Assembly: GCA_025201805.1 (NCBI GenBank)
Contig: MU619245.1
Location: forward strand, 107,967 to 171,966
Length of the DNA stretch: 64,000 nucleotides
Direction: 5' to 3'
From: Parasitella parasitica
Lineage: Eukaryota > Mucoromycota > Mucoromycetes > Mucorales > Mucoraceae
Shown here piece by piece: positions 1 through 10,375 of the stretch. Made by a program: the position numbers and the translations under genes. The notes under the pieces are model-generated. The model was not told the origin of the DNA. It saw only the letters and a list, made by a program, of their open reading frames with translations, and ran no database searches. The first letter of the stretch is position 1, and every line of letters starts with the position of its first letter.

Positions 1-866
1 CTATCAACACCGTCGCCTACCAAGATGAAAAGAAACACCAAACTGCCATGCTCCATTCTGGTTTGCAAAACTATCTTTATATTCCTGAGGGCCATCCCTC
101 TTTGGGAGAACTGGTTGAGCCCTTGCCACCTGGTATCCTGATGTGCAAAGTCGACGAATCCTTCACTTACCCCAACTCTAGCTATATATCTGACAAGATT
201 ATCACTTATTGCAAGAAGCGTACTCGTACTGGCGGCCAGGTCCTGAAAAAGGGTGATCGCCAATGGAATGACGATGCGACGCCTGCTGTTATTGCGGCTC
301 GTGAGAGTCTACCTCGCTTGCATGCTTTAATCTTGGACTTTGCGAGTGTCAACAGACTGGATTCCAGTGGGCTCCAGGCTATTGTGGATGCCCAAAATGC
401 TCTCAATCGCTACAGCGGCCATCATGTTGAATTCCACTTTGTAAATATCTTGCATCCTGCTATTCGTCGTTGCCTGATCGTTGCTCAATTCGGTAACCAA
501 CCCAGACCTGGAGAGAACCGAAAAGAAGTGTTCCCTGTCGTACCTGCCTCTCGTGATGGGCCTCAAAGAGACGTGCCTGGGCACCAAGCTGCCGATACCG
601 AGAACCAAGTCTCTAGTACCAGCGTCACCGACGATGAGTCAGACGAAGTCAAGAAAGAACACACTGAGTTTGTAGAGGTTTCTTCCTCTTCGTATGAAAA
701 CCATACAGCCTCGGAGGGTATTCTTTTACCTAAAGATCGGTATCCATTTTTCCATTGGAGTAGTGACGAAGCTGTGCGCTCTGCCCTTGCTTCTTTGAGT
801 TTGCGCCAGGAAGTTGAGGCTGACGAACAACTGGCTACTTGCAATGATGTTCCTGAAGGCCATTAA
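1..866 (+). CDS. SulP-family sulfate transporter, C-terminal part with STAS domain (5' end outside window)
   Basis: The frame is open from the window edge to TAA at 864-866, so only the C-terminal ~288 residues are here. They hold a STAS domain: a first strand (LPPGILMCKVDESFTY), then LILDFASVNRLDSSGLQAI with the conserved DSSG loop, then the last strand and helix around HVEFHFVNILHPAIRRCLI. STAS domains form the cytoplasmic tail of SulP anion transporters, which carry sulfate across the plasma membrane; the membrane part must lie upstream. Residues after about 150 are a polar, acidic tail without recognisable domain. The upstream piece (INTVAYQDEKKHQTAM) is in the same frame, so the first ATG in the window is not the gene start. 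Family assignment is strong; substrate is inferred from the family. Confidence 0.85.
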   Translation, partial: INTVAYQDEKKHQTAMLHSGLQNYLYIPEGHPSLGELVEPLPPGILMCKVDESFTYPNSSYISDKIITYCKKRTRTGGQVLKKGDRQWNDDATPAVIAARESLPRLHALILDFASVNRLDSSGLQAIVDAQNALNRYSGHHVEFHFVNILHPAIRRCLIVAQFGNQPRPGENRKEVFPVVPASRDGPQRDVPGHQAADTENQVSSTSVTDDESDEVKKEHTEFVEVSSSSYENHTASEGILLPKDRYPFFHWSSDEAVRSALASLSLRQEVEADEQLATCNDVPEGH

Positions 867-1893
867 TTTTTGGAATTTGAATTTGCACATACACTTATAC
901 CCCCCCCCCTAAATTCCATTTTTTGATTTTCTCTTTCAACTGTAATCAAATAAATTGTACCATACCTGTCTTATTGAATTCCATATGTACTTCCGAGTGT
1001 AGATTGCTCGATTTTATCGTGTACAAGATCAAATTAACACATTATCTAAATACCAAAAGCTACTGTGTGATACAAGGAGGAGCGCTTTATTCTGGTTATA
1101 TACTTTAAGGGCTTCATTGTGTAGATGGAAAAGGTACCAGCGTTGCGTTTTATTCGTATATCTTCATAAAGACTAAAGATGATCTGGCAACAATTAGAAT
1201 TTATGATACCATGCTGCATCTTTAAATAAGCCTTGTACTGATTTTTTCTAGCTTAACTGAACAGAAGATACTACGGCTGCTTACATTCATGACCGCAGCA
1301 GAATTTTGATTGACAATAAGGATTGAACATCATTTACTTGGCAGCTTAATGGCAGTGACATTTACCCTGAGATGTATAGCATAAGTTTTTTGTTTACAGT
1401 CAATGTAGCGAAATTAGGGTCGTCAGGGTCAAGGAAAAGAGTTGAAACCCCTGCAATTTTAAAGATTCCAATACAATATTATGTGTTCTATGAAGTTTAA
1501 GACGGTATGTACTCTTGGTAAAATATTCGCGTTGTCATACACAGCAATAATGTATAGTTCATAGAATGAATAGTGGAAAGATTGTCTTGATGAAGGAGCT
1601 TTATCGCAAGCCTGATAGTAATTTTTGGGCCGTTTGTCATGTGCAGCGTACGCGGGACCAGACAAGCAGCTGTTTCCATGTCTCATAATGCCATACATTT
1701 GTAGTACCATGAGCGATCGAAAGCTTCCTTTCACTTGTAATCAAGGTTACCAAATGGACTGCTCAAGTTTGATGGTGGAGATTTTTTTTTCTCGGGTTTG
1801 GTGGTATGTGAACAATTAGTTGGGTGATATCATGCTTTAACGCGAGCTTTCTATCTTCTCTTAATATTTAATTGCAAGTTGAATCTATCAAAA
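867..1893. other. Intergenic, AT-rich, no gene seen
   Basis: About 1 kb between the sulfate transporter stop and KNL1. It holds a C run at 901-909 and only short, composition-driven open frames on both strands. I see no domain, RNA gene or repeat family. Confidence 0.6.
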
Positions 1894-2016
1894 ATGTCGT
1901 CAACACCACCTCCAATGCATTCTCCTACCAGAACTAGGAGAAATTACGAAAGTACATTGGAAGCTCATCGATGGACAGTGGATAACTCTGAAAGTCGCTT
2001 TTTTCAAAAAAAAAAA

Positions 2017-2060
<44 letters not shown>

Positions 2061-5054
2061 AAAGAAAAGACATGTACAATTATCAAAAGATTGCTGATTG
2101 TACTCTTTATAGTCCCCAGTAAGAAGTATTTTAAAGGGATCTCATACACCATTGAGATATAATTCACCTCTATTTCAACATGAGCAAGAGTAAGACGCAA
2201 AGAATATCCTTAATCTGTATTTAGCCTGTGCCTGAACAGACTATTTCTATAGGCAAAGACGAAAACATTTGGCACAGCGAAGAGTTAGCTTTGCTCCTGA
2301 CGCAAATCTAAGGTATGGTTTGGCGCTTGTTGCCATAGTGAACATTTCGTACTAATATCAAGAGATTTAACGTAGGCTATTTAATGAGGAGGACACGCCC
2401 GATTTATCTATGCGAAATATTCCAAATATCATTGAAGAAACTGAGCCAACAATGCTCATGACAGATGTATTTGCTTCTCCAGCTTACGAACCACGAGAGC
2501 CGAGGTGGGAATCGGAAACTATACAACTGCTTCCTTACTCAACATTTTCTTGTAGTCCATTTCTTCAAAGATTAACCGGTTCTCCATCTGATCGCAGAAA
2601 AAGGTATTGATAATAACAGCAGCTCCTTTTTTTTTGCTCTAATGCCTAGTATTATTTTGCAGACGACCTGATCTATTCGGTAGCCCACCTGGAAACGCAA
2701 GAAGTCCAAAGAAAAGATCCGGTGGACAACCACCTAGTTTGTTGAACAGAGTATTCGACGAGAAAGAAGAAGACGAGGGAACATCCGACTTGACTCAGTA
2801 TTTGTCCTCCAGACACCAAAAGGGCCCTAGAAACATTTTCGAAGAAGACGAAGATGACGATGATGAAGGAGAAGAAACAGGCAAAGAGGTAGCAAAAGAA
2901 GCCGATAAAGAGGCAGACAATGAAGCAGGCATAGAGGCAGATAACAAAGAGCAGCAAAAGGCTCTACAGGATCCGAATACAGAGCAATATGACACAGAAG
3001 AAGAGGAATTGGAGGATCCAACTGTAGAGAGCATGATGATTACCCAAACTTATTCAAAGCCCATACAATCATCAGATCCAGAAACACAGCAATCAAAAGA
3101 GCAGCAAGAGGAGGACCATCGTTCTTTTTATTTGCATGAAAAATCGCCACTTCGAAACCAGAGATTCAGCCTAAGTGTAGAGTCGACTGACCGCATTTTT
3201 TCTTTTCATAATGCTGATAATGGTATTGGTATTAGTCAGCCATTTTATAGAATAATGTCTAAATCAAGATAAATTTAGATCTACTAGAAGAGGAGTTTCC
3301 GGACACATATCATTCAATCCCTGACATCGTAAGTAGATAGCATTGGATGTTGGGTACATTGTGGCTAACTGATCTCAGGCAATCAATACAAACATGCCCT
3401 TGTCAGATTTTCTGTCTTTCGTAGGCATATCTTTTCTTCCCGAAATCCCAGCCAAAGAGCTCAGGCGCAGATCCACATACAATATTGATTATGGTAAGAT
3501 GAATTAATCAGGCTTATGTCGCTAGATGACTCATTTACTGCGATCTCTCTGCTTTCAAAGGTGCGGCAACTGTTGCAGAGCAAGCTGCTGCTGCTGCATC
3601 GACATTACCTCAACTGGAAGTATATCAATCCTCCTGCCAAAAGCTGAATGAACTCATCCGAGACTGTAAAAATACGATTGCATCGATCGACGAAGATGTT
3701 AGTGCTGCAAACCCTCAATTCTTTTCTGAATACCAAGAATCATCGTTGGCTGTGCGTAGCAAAATGGCTGCTAGATTTGCTGCCATAAAAAACTATGCCC
3801 ACTCAAAAGCAGCTTCGGATTTCTACAAGAAATGGTGCGGCATTTTACTAGACTTTACAAATTTGTTGAAGGAAAATCACGGCAAGTTGCTGCAAGATGA
3901 TCAAGTATCAGCAGAGCTTGAACAACATTTGTTGGACAAATTGCCTGAACTGTACGCTTACCAAAAGTTGCTGATGAAAGCTCATAAGGATGCTCGCATT
4001 AAGGAAACTGAATATAACCTCATCGATCATAAAGCATTGTCAAATTTGGAGGAAGAAATATCGCAACAAGAGTAAGTCTTTGATATGTTTACTACCGAAA
4101 TATGGGATGTTGAAAAATGATAAAAACTATAGAAATTCTATCCAAGGGTTCGCAAATCAAGTAAAAAGACTAGAGATTGAGGAGATCACATTACTAGAAA
4201 AGACAGCTACTCTAGAAAGACGCAAATCCGAGTTGATGGCAACAATCAAACAAGCCAAAACTGTGCTGAAGACTACTCGGTATGTCACAGAGAAGGACCT
4301 TGCCCGTGCTGCCGACACTTTCAAAAGATGCGCTGATATCAACAAATTTCGGTTAAAAAAAGCTCTTGGCGATACAATTGAGTTGAGCATCAATGGAGAC
4401 GTGGATGTTTTCATTGACCAAAATAAATTACGGAGCCAAAGCGAAGACGCCGTGCTCATTCGTATGCTGGAGAGTCGAGATAACGAACTGGGCCCTTTGT
4501 CAGAACTTGTATATGGCTTACAATTAGTTGCAAAAGACAAGTGGGATATGAATGAGGTAATGTAGGATGGTGCATATGAGGACAGCCAGCACTAATAGCA
4601 AAACAAGATCATTCAAGACATTTCCATTTATTGGAACCGTGTAAGGATGGTACAGCACGAGCTGGAGGAGGTGCAACGAAGATTTTGGGTGGAAATCAAG
4701 TCTCTAGAGTTTGCGAACGAAGCTGAAGATGCAGGATTCTCTTGTCAAATTTGTGTCTACAGTTTTACGAGTAAGACAAAGTTTACTGTTTCTTTCCAAA
4801 TCAAGCCAAAAGACATTCTTGATTACCCTTCTATTGATCTATCTACTTTTGAAGTTGATTTGCACTATGGCAGCATTTCGTAAGTTCAAGCAGCTTTTCG
4901 TTCACACTTGTTTGATTAGTCATACTTATTTTTGACAAAAAACAGGCCCCATTTATTAGAAGACATGCTTCAAAAGGCCATATCGGAATCAGGTTTTACC
5001 AATTTGGTTAATACGCTACGAAATATCCTTGATGAAATCTCAATACCCTCATAA
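1894..5054 (+). CDS. KNL1/Spc105/Spc7 kinetochore scaffold
   Basis: Multi-exon gene, roughly 800 residues. It recruits PP1 and Bub proteins to kinetochores and binds Mis12. Start ATG 1894 (MSSTPPPMHSPT). Intron 1 is 1978-2112 and contains A runs. Exon 2 encodes SPVRSILKG with a SILK PP1-docking motif (2125-2136), and exon 3 QRRVSFAPDANLR with the RVSF PP1 motif (2281-2292), both near residues 33-67 as in the family. MELT-like but degenerate sites are TMLMTDVF and VESMMITQTY. An acidic middle section (2739-3270) follows. Then comes the Spc7 domain: DLLEEEFPDTYHSIPD, MPLSDFLSFVGI, a long coiled coil (3570-4560), and a C-terminal RWD-like part (VQRRFWVEIKSLEF to the end, NTLRNILDEISIPS). Stop TAA 5052-5054. 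Identity is secure; exact splice sites are by eye. Confidence 0.88.
1978..2112 (+). repeat. Homopolymer-rich first intron of KNL1
   Basis: Starts GTGGAT after codon ACA, ends TATAG before TCC CCA, keeping phase 0. It carries A15 (2006-2020) and A34 (2025-2058). Read lengths across such runs are unreliable. Confidence 0.6.
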
Positions 5055-5272
5055 AGATCTACGATTTTCTGATTGTACATACGCAAAACCTGAATTCTTT
5101 TGATACTACACACATTTATACATTATAGATCGAATTTACCCAACTTAATAATAATAACACATGTCGATAGACATATAAACAGCGGTGGCTTGTGGATCAA
5201 CTATTGGGCTTTATTACAAAAGCGCGGGTATTTGGTTTGGCTTGTGTCTTTACTTTTCTTTCTCAATATAAA

Positions 5273-6195
5273 ATGGTCATGCTAGATTCAAAGCTTGCTT
5301 TGCTGCAAGAAATATCAGAGGCTGCAAAGTGTTTGGAGACAATTTTAGTCGCTCAATTTGATAAAAAGCTCGAAGTATGATATTAAAAACAGCTGGCAAC
5401 ACGAATATTTAAACCTGTTCTGTGTAGGGAACGCTTGAAGCCGCTAGCCATGCTAATCTCGACTTTGATCAGATTGGTATTAACTTTGCCAAACTCAAAG
5501 ATCGCCAAGTATGTTCGTTTTCTGCAACCACCGAGAGCAAGCAAACAACAGCTGAAGCCAAAGAACATATGAATGAAAAACAAGTTGATCTTCACGATGT
5601 CATGTATGAAAAGCGTCATATTTTAGAAGAAATCGTACAATGCAGAAAGTTTAGGTACCTGGAATTCGAAAAGGATAAAAGTGATCATTTTACTTATCAG
5701 TAATGTGTAGATCTGTTTATCAAGATGTGGAGCTGATACCACTAGAAGAATTTCAATCAAAAGCAGGGCCAGAGTATCTTGAAAATTCAGACAATCCACA
5801 TCAGCTATTCATCAATCGCTTAAAATATGAGCTGGTAGTCAGGGCTGCGTAAGTTGAGCACGTTTGTTTAGTCGTATTCTTGAGCTTAAAGATTACCGTT
5901 CTAGACTAAAAGAACAGCAAGAAGAACTTCAATTACAACGAACTCAATTAATCAAGGAGAATAGAAGAGCACAGAAGAAGGTTGATCAATTCGATAAACT
6001 ATTGGATGATTTTGTGCAGGTAAAAATAATATGGAGTAAATGTGCTTATTATGGTATTTATATAATGTGTGTGCTTAGTCTGCAACACCTTTGGAAGAAG
6101 CATTGAAGGCGGAATCAAAGACAATATATGATAATGAAATGGTGACTGAGCAAGGCACAGAAAATGGCACAGAAGTTATGGACACTTCCTTATAA
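5273..6195 (+). CDS. THO complex subunit 5 (THOC5/FMIP-like)
   Basis: Roughly 240 residues over about five exons, starting MVMLDSKLALLQEISEAAK (ATG 5273, or 5279 one codon on) and ending TAA 6193-6195. Exon 1 ends at a GTATGA donor near 5375; the next exon starts GTLEAASHANLDF. The THOC5 core is clear: MYEKRHILEEIVQCRKFR, then a short intron, YQDVELIPLEEFQSKAGPEY, NPHQLFINRLKYELVVRAA, then RILELKDYRSRLKEQQEEL, a coiled coil. THOC5 is part of the THO/TREX complex coupling transcription to mRNA export in the nucleus. It is shorter than animal THOC5, having only the N-terminal and coiled-coil part, as is common in fungi. It lies 218 bp after KNL1 on the same strand, with no sign of shared function. 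Confidence 0.8.
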
Positions 6196-6593
6196 AATGT
6201 AAATAAAGAATATAAACCAGTCGTTTTAACTAATTATGTTGTGATTTATAAGTGTTGAGCCTAGGCTAGAAAATTGACAGAAAAGTGTATTCAAATCGTC
6301 ATTTCCTCCACTGAAAGCCAAAGTCAATAAATATGAGCCCTAAAATTATGCCGGATTTCGCATTCAAAAAGATGAAAATCAATAGTTTTTGGTGATGGTG
6401 ATGAAAACTAAGCTAATTTGATTAGTATGAAAAAAAAAAAAGTGTTTTGCCAAGTGGTAGCCTACATTTGCTCTTTCTTCGTTTTATTTCTGAAATTAAT
6501 TACTGTAACAGCTCTTTTATTAAGCATCAGTCTACACAAAAGAAATCTTGCAGCCCGATACAGTAGTATACGGTACTACCGTTATTCAAATGT
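6196..6593. other. Intergenic, AT-rich
   Basis: No gene seen. A motif with partly palindromic sequence (GTAGTATACGGTACTACCG, 6562-6580) lies just before the transposase relic and could be a decayed element end, but I found no matching copy downstream. Confidence 0.4.
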
Positions 6594-6985
6594 CTTCTAA
6601 TAATGATAACTCTGCTACTTCTTCCTCAAAAAAGTAAAGAACAAGAAGAAGCATTCGCAATAGTGGCCATGTAAAGAAGTCTATCATTGATGAAGACTTG
6701 TCCTTGGTTAAAATTGCGAAACTTTTTAATTTGTCTTGGTCCACAGCTGATCATATCATTGATCGCTATATGGAAAGAGGAACTGCAAAAGACAAGTGGC
6801 GAGGAGGGAGAATTCAATCGCTTGTAAAACTCACCCAAGAGCACACCAAGTACATCTCCACCTGCTGGACGATGACTCTCAGCTTATGTTAGTTATTGTC
6901 AAAGACGAGCTTTTCAAGAATTTCCTGACCTTGCAGACGAGGGATTTCACACTCAAAGTAAACAAAACCTGTAGTGAGAAATAAT
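6594..6985 (+). mobile_element. Relic of a Tc1/mariner-like transposase, N-terminal HTH part
   Basis: ATGTCTTCTAAT at about 6590 opens a frame that hits TAA after 15 codons. The frame around 6640-6890 then encodes HVKKSIIDEDLSLVKIAKLF, NLSWSTADHIIDRYMERG and RIQSLVKLTQEHTKYI, a helix-turn-helix DNA-binding region of Tc1/mariner type followed by the usual 'lt.eh..yi' linker. After position 6890 the frame must shift to continue (DDDSQLMLVIVKDELF then frame 6900-6984). The DDE catalytic domain is not found, so this is a dead N-terminal fragment. Family is inferred from HTH layout and linker; a related DDE family is possible. Confidence 0.55.
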
Positions 6986-7582
6986 CGGCAAAATTATGTT
7001 TTATAGGTTTACACAGCTATATCTATCTGTTGAAAAAAGTGGATGACTACTTCGTTACAACCCTCCACTCAACCCTTATCATACCAAAACGATTTGCAGA
7101 CATTACTTGTATTGAAGATACACTCCTAGCTCTTTTCAGATTCAACGTAAGCGTCTTTTTCTATCACAAGCGTACAGTCGCCTTGAATTGACATCAACAT
7201 TTGATAGCATTTTTACACCCCGTTGATTCCTGAATTAAGATAGCAAATTGTTATGAATAATATGTACAGTAATACTGGAAGTGTTTGTGAAATGAATGCC
7301 GCTGTCTCTGATAGTACTGAAATCGGTCAAAAATTTATATTTTCAAAGTTGAGAAAAAGAAAGCATGGTGCCTCCGAATCTGAAGAGGACAATTAAGAAC
7401 TCCCTCATACGGATTTTTTTTATTAGTAATAAATCAGTACCATAGTATATCCTTTGAAGCAGTTAATGATTATCATGGAAATTTCTGTGGTGCATTGGCA
7501 TGAAACTCTGAGTTAGAGGTAGTTGATTAGTTGATTTCCGATCCAGTTTGTGGAATCAACATAGCATGTTACACAGTTTGAA
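6986..7582. other. Intergenic/relic DNA
   Basis: Nothing firmly identifiable. A 47-codon frame at 7253-7396 (+, starting MNNMYSNTG, ending RKRKHGASESEEDN) is polar and might be an exon remnant, but has no recognisable domain. Confidence 0.35.
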
Positions 7583-8069
7583 TCACTGAAAAGAGCTAAT
7601 GTCTATTTTGGTTACCCAATTTTCTGAATAATTTTGGACACTTGTGTGAGAGCGTAAACAGTCAGGGAGGTATACTTCATCATCATTAGAATGGTTGCCG
7701 TCAGACTCGAACTTGATTTCGGCAGTACTTCTATTACTATGAACTACGCTCTCTACTTTCTTGCACACTTGCTATAACATCAAGTTAATTATCTAAATGA
7801 TTCACGATAGGCTTTTTTATTTGTTTACCATGGCCACCCAAATCAATTGGTAAACTTTGCAGAAGTCAAGCCCTAGAGTTTTTTCGTCTCCACTAAAGCT
7901 AGCTGTTGTAGTACCTTTTAACCTGCAAGCATATCCATCTGGACAGTCCATAATCAACATACGTATCTTACAACCTAAAAATACAAAATTTCTGTCACTA
8001 CAAGTATGCATGTATTCTTGAAATTCATCTCTTTTGTTTACGAGAAAAGACCAATCCGGCCACTTGTAA
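7583..8069 (-). pseudogene. 3' fragment of an unrecognised gene, cut off near the LINE
   Basis: On the minus strand two coding-like pieces join through a plausible intron. The upstream piece runs from SYKWPDWSFLVNKRDEF through FVFLGCKIRMLIMDCPDGYA and ends ...LIWVAM. An intron (GTAAACAA...GTTATAG, about 7763-7820) leads to QVCKKVESVVHSNRSTAEIK and ...VPL-type polar sequence ending SENWVTKIDISSFQ and TGA at 7583-7585. Upstream (to the right) an in-frame stop lies near 8070 and the truncated LINE begins near 8103, so the 5' part of the gene is missing. The composition (Cys, Trp, hydrophobic core) looks like real protein. It resembles uncharacterised proteins I associate with mucoralean genomes, but I cannot name a function. 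Confidence 0.45.
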
Positions 8070-8102
8070 CTTTTTAATTACTTCTTGCTTATTATCAACT
8101 GA

Positions 8103-9320
8103 CTCTCATTCTTTGACGCTTGGATACCGCTGGGCCCCAGCCAAATGCGCGTTGATCAATCCGCCGTCGCCGTCTTCATCGACCTATGTAGACCTATGTC
8201 TATATGGTGAGTCCCTGCTTGTAGTCGATGAGTTTGTTTACCTGGGTGTTCCCTTTGATCGCAAGGGCATCTGCTCATCTTCCATTGTCAAGAAATGCCA
8301 GCGTGGCGCCCTGGCTTCTATGTCGCAGCTCAATGCCATTGGATGCAACCGCTCTGGTTTCCCTTTGTTGTTCTCAACCAAACTGTATGCTTGTTTTGTT
8401 CGTCCAAAACTTGAATATGGTTTGGGTATTTCGCTCCTAAAACTGGCAGATTTCCGCGCTCTCGAGAAGGTTCAAGATACCTGTCTTCGAATGATCTTTG
8501 GAGGTCATCGCGCTGCATCGACTATGGTCTTTCGACACATGACAAATCTCCCTCTGATGAAACAACGAGCTGCTATTCTTGTTACCCAGTTTTGTCTGCG
8601 CTCCCAGTTCCTTCCTGAAGAGGGTTTGATTTCTCTGCTGTCTGCCTCGCTATCAGACTCTTCGCTGCGACAATTGAAAAAGCAGAAAATGCCAGCCTGC
8701 GAATTGAAAAAATGGTTTTTTGAACAACGCCAGGATTGGCATTCCAAGTTTCTGGATAAAACAGGAAAGGTGCTAATCCGCGCTTGCCGCCCTGCCACTG
8801 GCACTGATCCAGTCATGCATGTCCCTGCCAGTCGACCCTGCCGTAGCCAACTTGTTCGGTACCGCATGGGCTGGCTACCTGGTAAACCTTGACCTTGCAT
8901 CTGCAACACCGATCACACCTCTCGCCGCCACCTTCATGAGTGTCCCACCCTGCCACCTCATTTGCTCTCGTCACTGCCACCACTACCAGATTCCTTTCAT
9001 GGCACGATCATCGAGCATGCATTGAATTTGCTGCCGACCTCTCCCTCCTCCTCCAACTGTCCACCTTGGTGGTCTGATCTCTGCACTCTTCTTTGGCATT
9101 TTGACCAGCTCTGTAATCCTGATGGGGATTACACGACAGATACTGTTCCTGGACAAGTGTGGGCTTCCCCAGCCTAACAGGCGTCCAATGTCTTTCCTGC
9201 TCTGTGGTGAACCGGTTGTGATTTGCTCCCTCTGTTTGTCCCTCCACTGTTACAATATTTTTCTATGCACGATGCGAGGGCATCCATGTTGTCATTGATC
9301 TTCCTTAATAGCCATGTGTA
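8103..9320 (+). mobile_element. 5'-truncated LINE (non-LTR retrotransposon), ORF2 3' end
   Basis: The frame from about 8105 to 9177 encodes the end of a reverse transcriptase and the C-terminal region of ORF2: LGYRWAPAKCALINPP, VVDEFVYLGVPFDRKG (the 'yLG' thumb motif), KLYACFVRPKLEYGLGI, LEKVQDTCLRMIFGGH, and VRYRMGWLPGKP. A TGA at 8890-8892 interrupts the frame, which then continues without shift into PCICNTDHTSRRHLHECPT, the Cys/His knuckle typical of this ORF2 C-terminus (CxC...H...H...C), ending TAG-type stop at 9175-9177. The catalytic YxDD box is absent, lost by 5' truncation, so the copy is dead. GC content is visibly higher than the flanks. The 3' end is not sharply defined; no clear poly(A) or target-site duplication was found. 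Confidence 0.85.
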
Positions 9321-9386
9321 TCCCATCCACCATCCTACCGAATATAGATGTCGTTGGTGATCTGAGATATCTTTTGCCCAACTTCC

Positions 9387-9848
9387 TTGTCTCCCAATGC
9401 TTGCAATAATGATCAAAAGATCAAATGCAATATAGCATTTGCTTTATTAATTCTTTTATTTCATATTAATAAACAACCTAAATTTTCGCCTGAGGCGTAT
9501 GTTATGTCTATAAACACTGCTGATGATGAATTATTGCTAATTCTATCAAATCCATATATTTCTACCGTCATTCATCTCCCAATTAAAAACAAGCAGACCG
9601 AAGGTCTGTGGCAGTTGTTCTGGTTTTTTTTCTCTTCCAGTTTCAAAACTATTTGAGTGTTATTTTAGGCAGCAAGGATAGATGTTCCTGTTGAACGCAT
9701 GCAAAATTTCATCCAGCACTCAATCGATGTATTTCCCAAATTCTTCAATAAAGAACCTTTAATATTTGGTCAAATTATTTTCTGGAAATGCTGGGCATCC
9801 TTTATAATTGCACGAGCTTTACATGGGCAGAAATTAATCAGAAAGTGA
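9387..9848 (+). pseudogene. Coding-like remnant downstream of the LINE
   Basis: Frame 9387-9623 (NNDQKIKCNIAFALLILLFH, FSPEAYVMSINTADDELLLI, PYISTVIHLPIKNKQTEGLW) reads like protein and is followed, after an intron-like T-rich stretch ending TTTTAG at 9668, by RIDVPVERMQNFIQHSIDVF and FNKEPLIFGQIIFWKCW, ending at TGA about 9848. The join does not keep frame with any GT donor I can see. No start codon context or domain was found. It may be a remnant of a host gene or of another element disturbed by the LINE. Confidence 0.3.
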
Positions 9849-10375
9849 ACATGTCGATCACAGCCTTGCACAAATTGTTGTACATATAGCTTGATCTGTT
9901 ATACTACAGTATATGCATATATACAGACATATGGTGTTTTATTTTTGTTTGGTAATTGTGTTTATTACTATTGTTTCTACGAATCTTGAATATATTATTC
10001 ATCGCCCTTTGTTACTGCAATATTTGTTTTACAGACTAAAACATACGAGAAATTCACAAACTTTATATTACAAAGATTAAGTGTCTAAACATACGTGCAT
10101 TACTCTACGAAATATAAGTGGATGTGGGAATCAACAAAGCCAGGGCTTTCCGTGAGTTCGGGATATACTATTAAGCATAGCATTGAATGTGAACATGCTA
10201 GATATTCTCACGGACCAATATATATAGTAATTACATGTCGATTGGCATGTATTATCTATCGACAAGAACACAGTTTCGTGACTCAAGAAATGATTTATTG
10301 ATTAGATCAAGTATATAAAGACAATGCCTTGAGCCTCTTTTCCACTTTGTAGTCTAGTCAGCTTCAAATATTGAG
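9849..10375. other. Intergenic, AT-rich
   Basis: No gene recognised. It would hold the former promoter of the amine-oxidase pseudogene that starts at 10376. Confidence 0.5.

Noticed and set aside
2795-3034. Ser/Leu-rich minus-strand frames
   Set aside because: They mirror the acidic Glu/Asp-rich part of KNL1.
8505-8909. A 134-codon open frame on the minus strand
   Set aside because: It is the shadow of the LINE reverse transcriptase frame.
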